The notes under the pieces are model-generated. The model was given only the letters and a program-made list of their open reading frames with translations, was not told the DNA's origin and did no database searches. A DNA stretch of 40,907 bases from positions 110,662-151,568 of the forward strand of contig VXUF01000048.1 in assembly GCA_009837085.1 (NCBI GenBank), given 5' to 3'. The DNA is from Holophagales bacterium. GTDB lineage: Bacteria; Acidobacteriota; Thermoanaerobaculia; Multivoradales; Multivoraceae. Of this stretch, positions 35,723 to 40,907 are shown piece after piece; within the stretch, counting starts at the first letter, position 1; each line of letters opens with the position of its first letter. The translations under genes were made by a program, and so were the position numbers.

Positions 35723-37468
35723 ATGAGCGGTAACCGGAAGAACGCTGGGCGCGGCGTCGCGGAGACGAGGCGGCTTCTGTGGCCTCCGCGCCGCCGGGTA
35801 CAGGCGGTGCTGGTGCTGGCGCTCGCGCTGGCAGCCGTCCTTCTGTTCCGGGTCCGGCAGGACGTGCGTCAGGCGCGCATCGACCTGCGGATGGCGGAGG
35901 CGGCGATCGCGGGCGAGGACTTCGAAGGCCTCGCCGAGAGGGCGCCGCAACTGCTCGGCCTGGCTGCCCGTCAGGCCGCCGGAGAGAGTCGCTGGCGGGA
36001 GGTGGCGGATCTTTACGACGAGTACGCCGAGCACTTGCCGCCGGCACTGCTGGAGGCCGCCGAAGTCGAACTTGGGCTGAACCGTGTGGTCGCCGAGGAG
36101 GCGTCGGCCGGCGCCGGCGATGCCGCGGCGGAGTCCCTGCCCGAACCGCCCGCGTCGGCCTTCGAGCAGCGGCTGCGCCGGGCGCAACTCGTCGACGCCT
36201 CGGGCATCCAGCAACTGCTCTTCGACCGTCGGGGCCGGCCGCTCGGATCGATCGGCGATGACCGGTCGTTGACCCTGGAAAAGGATCTGCCGGCGGGACT
36301 GGTCCCGCCCGAACTGGCGACTCACCTGCTTCCTCCAGCGCTTCAGCCGCCCGGTCTGGCCGCCGCCGGACCGGGGGCGATGGCCGCCTCCACGGCCGGT
36401 GCGAGGGCGCTGAGGCTGACGATCGACCGGGCCTGGAGCGAGGCGGCTGACAGGGCTCTGGGACGGGAGGAGGGAGCGATCACCGTTCTCGAGATCCCGT
36501 CGGGCGCCGTGCTGGCAGCGGTCAGCAACCGGAATCGACGAAGCCGCTGGCGGGCCCGCGGCGACAGCGTGCTCGATCCGCGCGAGCCGGCCTCGATCGC
36601 CAAGCTGATCACGACGACGGCCGCGATGCGGGCCGGCCTCGATCCGGATAGCGAGATCGCCGACATGACCTGCCGCGGCTCGGTGCTGATGGACGGCGAG
36701 CGTCTGTACTGCGCCGCGATCCGCGGGCGGCTCAGGGGGCTCACCGACGCGATGGCGAGCAGTTGCAACGTCTCCTTCGCCAGGCTTGCGATGGCCGTTG
36801 GAGATCGGGCTTTGGTGGAGGAGTACGAGCGCTACGGCTTCGTGATCGGCGGCCCTCAGGGTGCCGCCGTGCCGAGGAACGCGGTCGGCGTGGTGCATGA
36901 GTACCGCCATCCCGGCAAGCGGCTCGGCGATCTCTCGATCGGCCTGGAGGAGGCTTCCATCACGCCCCTCGGCGCGGCCGTGTTCGCCGCTACGCTCTCG
37001 GATGGGCTGCGACGGGAGCCCAGGTTCGTGCTGCAGGCGGACGGCCTGCTCGGCATCTCGCCACGGACGCCGGTCGCCAACGACCCGGAGGCGGTCGCGG
37101 TCCTGGACCCGTCCTGGCTGGCGCCGCTCCACGAGTCGATGCGAGCCGTCGTGTCGCCGGGCGGTACCGCGAACCGCGTGGCGCCGCGGCGTCTGCGGGT
37201 GGCGATGAAGACGGGGACCGCACGCGGTCCGGACAAGCCCTTCCACGTGAACTACGTCGGCTTCTTCCCCTCGGGCGGGAGCCAGCCGCCACGCTACGCC
37301 TTCGCGGTGCGGGTAACCGGGCAGCCGACCTCGTCTCGCATTCGGCGCGCGGGCTACGCCGTGACGAATCGCCTGCTGCGGGCTCTCGACGGGCTGGTCG
37401 GCGACGAGATCGAGGCTGCCGCCCGCGAGGCGGTGCGGATTACGGGAGCGACCGGAGCGGGACCGTGA
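35723..37468 (+). CDS. Penicillin-binding transpeptidase-domain protein, membrane anchored
   Basis: A 581-residue protein with a basic N-terminus, one membrane helix (about 25-42), an unrecognised periplasmic region of about 180 residues rich in Ala, Glu and Arg, and a transpeptidase domain with all three motifs: S-I-A-K (291-294), S-C-N (347-349) and K-T-G (496-498). It should acylate with beta-lactams and cross-link or edit peptidoglycan. There is no glycosyltransferase, PASTA or clear PBP dimerisation domain, so it is not a plain FtsI or MrdA. It begins 24 bases after the sulfatase and overlaps the multiheme gene in GTGA. A GAGGAG abuts the ATG. Confidence 0.85.
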   Translation: MSGNRKNAGRGVAETRRLLWPPRRRVQAVLVLALALAAVLLFRVRQDVRQARIDLRMAEAAIAGEDFEGLAERAPQLLGLAARQAAGESRWREVADLYDEYAEHLPPALLEAAEVELGLNRVVAEEASAGAGDAAAESLPEPPASAFEQRLRRAQLVDASGIQQLLFDRRGRPLGSIGDDRSLTLEKDLPAGLVPPELATHLLPPALQPPGLAAAGPGAMAASTAGARALRLTIDRAWSEAADRALGREEGAITVLEIPSGAVLAAVSNRNRRSRWRARGDSVLDPREPASIAKLITTTAAMRAGLDPDSEIADMTCRGSVLMDGERLYCAAIRGRLRGLTDAMASSCNVSFARLAMAVGDRALVEEYERYGFVIGGPQGAAVPRNAVGVVHEYRHPGKRLGDLSIGLEEASITPLGAAVFAATLSDGLRREPRFVLQADGLLGISPRTPVANDPEAVAVLDPSWLAPLHESMRAVVSPGGTANRVAPRRLRVAMKTGTARGPDKPFHVNYVGFFPSGGSQPPRYAFAVRVTGQPTSSRIRRAGYAVTNRLLRALDGLVGDEIEAAAREAVRITGATGAGP

Positions 37469-40305
37469 CCGCGGGCGCGGGCTCCGCTCGGCGGCCCCCG
37501 CGACGTCGCTACCGGCCGGTCATCGGGCCCCGGTTGAAGCCGCTCCTGTGGGTGGTCTTCGGGCTCTTCGCGCTGCTCGCGGTCAACTCGTTCTATCTCT
37601 CGGGTGTCCGCGTGGCCGAGGCGGCGACGGGCGAGACGTACCAGAACTGGTTCTACATCTCGATGTTCCTGTTGCACCTGGCGGTGGGGGCGCTGTTCGT
37701 GCTGCCGGTGATCTGGTTCGGCCTGGCCCACATGCGGAACGCGCGGACGCGGCCGAACCGGCGCGCGGTCAAGGTCGGCTACGCGCTCTTCGGTACCGCC
37801 CTGGTCCTTCTGTTCAGCGGCATCGTGCTGACCCGGATCGAGGGCGTGATCACGGTGAACGATCCGACGGTCCGCGGCGTGGCCTACTGGCTCCACGTGC
37901 TCGCTCCCCTGGTGGCGGCCTGGCTGTTCGTGCTCCACCGGCTCGCGGGCAAGCGGATCAACTGGCGGATCGGCGGCCGAGTGGCCGCGGCGGCCGTGGT
38001 GCTGGTCGGCGTCGCCCTGGTGCTCCAGTTCCAGGATCCGCGGGCCTGGAACGTGGAGGGTCCGGAGTCGGGCGAGCAGTACTTCTTCCCGTCGCTGGCG
38101 CGCACCGCTAGCGGCGGTTTCATCCCGGAACACGCGCTGAGCAACGATGCCTACTGCGTGGACTGCCACGCCGACGTTCACGGCCGCTGGGCCTACAGCG
38201 CGCACCGGTTCAGTTCGTTCAACAATCCGGCGTACAGCTTTTCGGTGCAGCAGACGCGCGACAAGGCCTACGAGCGCTCGGGCGACGTCCAGGCGTCCCG
38301 CTTCTGCGCCGGCTGCCACGACCCGGTCGTCTTCTTCTCGGGCGCCTTCGACGATCCCGACTTCGACATCGACCAGCCGGCGGCCCACGCCGGGATCACC
38401 TGCACGTCCTGCCACGCGATCACCCACATCAACAGCCCGCGCGGCAACGCCGACTACACGATCGAGGAACCCCAGCACTACCCGTTCGCGTTCTCGGACT
38501 CCGCAATGCTCCGTTACGTCAACCATCAGCTCGTCAAGGCCAAGCCGGAACTGCACAAGCGGACGTTCCTCAAGCCCCTGCACACGACCTCCGAGTTCTG
38601 CGGCTCCTGCCACAAGGTCCACCTCCCGGAGGAGCTGAACCACTACAAGTTCCTGCGCGGGCAGAACCACTACGACTCGCACCTGCTCTCCGGCGTCTCC
38701 GGACACGGCGTGGCGAGCTTCTACTACCCGCCCAAGGCCGAGCCGAACTGCAACGGCTGTCACATGGAGCTGCTGCCGTCGGAGGACTTCGGTTCCCGGC
38801 GCTACCCGGAGAGTGAGCAGCCGAACCTCACCCAGGTCCACGACCACCTGTTCCCCTCCGCCAACACCGGCATTCCGCATCTGCTGGACTTTCCGGACTG
38901 GGTGATCGAGGCGCACCGGGAGTTCAACGAGGGCGTGGTCGACGTCGACATCTTCGGTGTCAAGACGGGCGGCACGATCGAGGACGAGCTGATCGCGCCG
39001 CTACGGCCGGAGGTGCCCGCACTCGAGCCGGGGGAGGACTACCTGCTGGAAGTCGTCGTGCGCACCCTGAGCCTGGGTCACCATCTGACCCAGGGCACGG
39101 CGGATTCGAACCAGCTCTGGCTCGATGTCGAGGTGCGCGACGAGCACGGCGAGCTGGTCGGCCGCAGCGGCGGCCTGGGCGAGGGCAACCGGGTCGATCC
39201 CTGGTCGCACTTCATCAACGTCTACATGCTCGACCGGGACGGCGCGCGAATCGACCGCCGCAACGCGGAGGACATCTTCGTGCCGCTCTACGACCACCAG
39301 ATCCCGCCGGGAGCGGGCGACGTGGTCCACTACCGGCTGGAGGTGCCGCCGGCGGGCGCCGTCACGGCGCTGACGGTGGAGGCGGCGCTTCGCTACCGCA
39401 AGTTCGACACGACCTACCTGCGCCACATCTACGGTCCGGAGACGGCGAACGAGCTGCCGATCCTCGACCTGGCCCGGGACTCGGTGACGTTTCAGGTGGG
39501 CGGCGCGGCGGCTCCCGAGCCGCCGGCCGCGTCGGTTCGCCAGCCGGCCAAGCCGCCATGGCAACGCTGGAACGACTACGGCATCGGCCTGCTGCGCAAG
39601 GGCGGCACAGGCCTTGGCGAGCTGCGCCAGGCGATCGAGGCCTTCACGCGGGTCGAGGAGCTGGGCCGCCCGGACGGTCCGCTCAACCTGGCGCGCGTCT
39701 ACCTTGCCCAGGGCACGGTGCGGGACGACGCCATCGCGGCGCTGGAGCGCGCGGCGGCCTTCGATCCGCCGGCGCCGAGCTGGTCGGTCGCCTGGTTCTC
39801 GGGCCTGGTGAACCTGCAGAACGGCGCGATCGACGACGCGGTCTCGAACTTCCGCTCGATCCTCGAGGCGGACAGCGAGGAAATGCGCCGGCGCGGTTTC
39901 GACTTCAGCCGCGACGTGCGGCTGCACAACGAACTCGGACTGGCCCTGTTCGAACGCGCCAAGCGGGAGCGCGGCCCGGCCCGGGCCGATGCGCGGGCGG
40001 ATCGGCTGCACGAAGCCCGCGAGTCGTTCGAACGGGCGCTCGTCATCGACCCGGAGAACGTGACGGCGCACTACAACCTCGGCCTGATCCACGCCCAGCT
40101 CGGCGACGCGGACAGCGCAGTCCGGCACCGCGAGCTTCACGCGCGCTACAAGCCCGACGACAACGCCCGCGACCGGGCGATCGGCATCGCCAGGCGCGCC
40201 GACGCCGCGGCCGATCACGCCGCGGAGGCGATCGTCATCTACGACCTGCACCGGCCCGAGCGTTTCGAGGGTAGCCGGGCAGCAGTTGCCGGAGGCGGCG
40301 GTTGA
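37465..40305 (+). CDS. Membrane multiheme cytochrome c with C-terminal TPRs
   Basis: A 946-residue fusion. About five membrane helices (roughly 27-46, 64-88, 104-122, 135-157, 168-188) with histidines in helices 2 and 4 form a cytochrome-b-like anchor. Then come five haem-binding motifs: C-V-D-C-H (231), C-A-G-C-H (281), C-T-S-C-H (313), C-G-S-C-H (379) and C-N-G-C-H (429), in a cytochrome c554-like segment. A beta-rich region of about 230 residues follows, then tetratricopeptide repeats from about 690 (A-H-Y-N-L-G-L-I-H-A-Q-L-G-D is one). It probably carries electrons between the quinone pool and the periplasm or surface. The GTG start overlaps the PBP stop. Confidence 0.88.
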   Translation: MTAGAGSARRPPRRRYRPVIGPRLKPLLWVVFGLFALLAVNSFYLSGVRVAEAATGETYQNWFYISMFLLHLAVGALFVLPVIWFGLAHMRNARTRPNRRAVKVGYALFGTALVLLFSGIVLTRIEGVITVNDPTVRGVAYWLHVLAPLVAAWLFVLHRLAGKRINWRIGGRVAAAAVVLVGVALVLQFQDPRAWNVEGPESGEQYFFPSLARTASGGFIPEHALSNDAYCVDCHADVHGRWAYSAHRFSSFNNPAYSFSVQQTRDKAYERSGDVQASRFCAGCHDPVVFFSGAFDDPDFDIDQPAAHAGITCTSCHAITHINSPRGNADYTIEEPQHYPFAFSDSAMLRYVNHQLVKAKPELHKRTFLKPLHTTSEFCGSCHKVHLPEELNHYKFLRGQNHYDSHLLSGVSGHGVASFYYPPKAEPNCNGCHMELLPSEDFGSRRYPESEQPNLTQVHDHLFPSANTGIPHLLDFPDWVIEAHREFNEGVVDVDIFGVKTGGTIEDELIAPLRPEVPALEPGEDYLLEVVVRTLSLGHHLTQGTADSNQLWLDVEVRDEHGELVGRSGGLGEGNRVDPWSHFINVYMLDRDGARIDRRNAEDIFVPLYDHQIPPGAGDVVHYRLEVPPAGAVTALTVEAALRYRKFDTTYLRHIYGPETANELPILDLARDSVTFQVGGAAAPEPPAASVRQPAKPPWQRWNDYGIGLLRKGGTGLGELRQAIEAFTRVEELGRPDGPLNLARVYLAQGTVRDDAIAALERAAAFDPPAPSWSVAWFSGLVNLQNGAIDDAVSNFRSILEADSEEMRRRGFDFSRDVRLHNELGLALFERAKRERGPARADARADRLHEARESFERALVIDPENVTAHYNLGLIHAQLGDADSAVRHRELHARYKPDDNARDRAIGIARRADAAADHAAEAIVIYDLHRPERFEGSRAAVAGGGG

Positions 40306-40907
40306 GGCCGGATCGTCCGGACGAGGAGCCGGAGGAGTTCGGGGAAGGGCCGGGGGCCGGGGAACCGGTCCCCGAGGAGGAACTCGCGCCGGAAGACGAT
40401 GCGGTCATCGGCCGCGTCTTCACGCGTTCCCTCAAGGTCCTGGCGGCCCTGGCGGCCGCCGCGCTCATCGTCGTGGCGCTCCGCTACGTGTTCCGGTCCG
40501 GGCCGGAGGAAGCGGTCGAGATTCCCGTGGCCGCGCCGCGCGCCGTCGAGGCGGCGCCGCGGGACGTGCCCGTCGTGCCCTTCACGGACATCACCGCGGA
40601 GGCCGGCATCGACTTCGTCCATGTCAACGGCGCCGCGGGTGAGGCCCTGCTGCCGGAGACGATGGGCGCCGGCGGGGCCTTCCTCGACTTCGACCGCGAC
40701 GGCGACCAGGACCTCCTGCTCGTCAACTCGACGACCTGGGACGCAGTTCTCCCGGACGGGGAGGTTGGGCCGAACACCGGACCTACGATGTCACTGTATG
40801 AGAACGATGGCGCCGGCAGGTTCGCGGACCTCACGGCGGGCTCGGGCCTGGAGGTCAGCTTCTACGGCACGGGCGTCGCGGTCGGCGACGTCGACGGTGA
40901 CGGCTGG
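40302..40907 (+). CDS. FG-GAP/ASPIC-UnbV (CRTAC1-type) protein, 3' truncated by window edge
   Basis: The frame starts with TTG 40302 inside TTGA, overlapping the multiheme stop, and has an ideal GGAGG at 40291-40295 six bases ahead. The 202 visible residues are an acidic, Pro-rich cytoplasmic tail, one membrane helix (about 44-62), then P-F-T-D-I-T-A-E-A-G-I-D-F and F-L-D-F-D-R-D-G-D-Q-D-L-L-L-V-N, the calcium-binding D-x-D-x-D-G-D loop of FG-GAP/VCBS propellers, and another at the window end (D-V-D-G-D-G). The start of CRTAC1-family proteins looks like this. Full length and the ASPIC domain cannot be seen. Confidence 0.82.
   Translation, partial: MRPDRPDEEPEEFGEGPGAGEPVPEEELAPEDDAVIGRVFTRSLKVLAALAAAALIVVALRYVFRSGPEEAVEIPVAAPRAVEAAPRDVPVVPFTDITAEAGIDFVHVNGAAGEALLPETMGAGGAFLDFDRDGDQDLLLVNSTTWDAVLPDGEVGPNTGPTMSLYENDGAGRFADLTAGSGLEVSFYGTGVAVGDVDGDGW

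Overview
The window is GC-rich DNA, apparently chromosomal and from a bacterium, with strong GC bias at third codon positions. GTG and TTG starts, 4-base start/stop overlaps and very short leaders are common. The gene content points to an aerobic or facultative, probably Gram-negative lineage of the Acidobacteriota type, but no rRNA or marker phylogeny is present, so this placement is an inference. Supporting signs are an ATP synthase operon that lacks the a and c subunits, a membrane multiheme cytochrome with TPRs beside an ASPIC/UnbV-type protein, TAT-exported molybdenum hydroxylase genes, and an apparent selenoprotein.

Layout. 1-4.3 kb: the 3' part of mpl (cell-wall recycling), a convergent glutamate formimidoyltransferase, an orphan Phd/YefM-like antitoxin followed by what looks like an 18-codon remnant of its toxin, a PP2C phosphatase and an exported FGE-fold protein without the catalytic cysteines. 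4.4-10.7 kb: the ATP synthase operon b'-b-delta-alpha-gamma-beta-epsilon, with a promoter in front and a hairpin terminator behind. 10.8-15.5 kb: a tiny leucine-zipper ORF, tRNA-Ser(GCU), and a visibly lower-GC block (TlpA-like lipoprotein, DoxX-like and small membrane proteins, CPBP protease, Stf0-like sulfotransferase). 15.5-27 kb: a mainly minus-strand catabolic region (carboxylesterase, tannase-family esterase, cytochrome P460, IorAB-type molybdenum hydroxylase, MhpA-like flavin hydroxylase, DUF1330, PQQ dehydrogenase) with a plus-strand TIGR03084-like gene and tRNA-Gln(CUG). 27-34 kb: an HtrA protease, a redoxin whose catalytic position is an in-frame TGA (selenocysteine), phosphoglucose isomerase, an XRE regulator, crotonase and GST, and a TraB-family protein. 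34-40.9 kb: a tightly packed plus-strand run of sulfatase, penicillin-binding transpeptidase, five-heme membrane cytochrome with TPRs, and an FG-GAP/ASPIC-type protein cut by the window edge.

How the parts fit. Esterases and hydroxylases of the 15.5-27 kb region would release and oxidise phenolic or N-heterocyclic compounds in the periplasm and cytoplasm, feeding electrons into quinone and cytochrome pools that the ATP synthase uses. The last operon couples a cell-wall transpeptidase gene by translation to a multiheme cytochrome gene, which is the most system-like arrangement here.

The strongest single discovery is the selenoprotein at 28286-29389: two ORFs in one frame joined by a TGA at the redox-active position of a W-A-x-x-U-G-C motif, with a hairpin correctly placed to be a bacterial SECIS. 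Intergenic spaces throughout carry a modular palindromic repeat family (at least eight good copies in 41 kb) found only outside genes.
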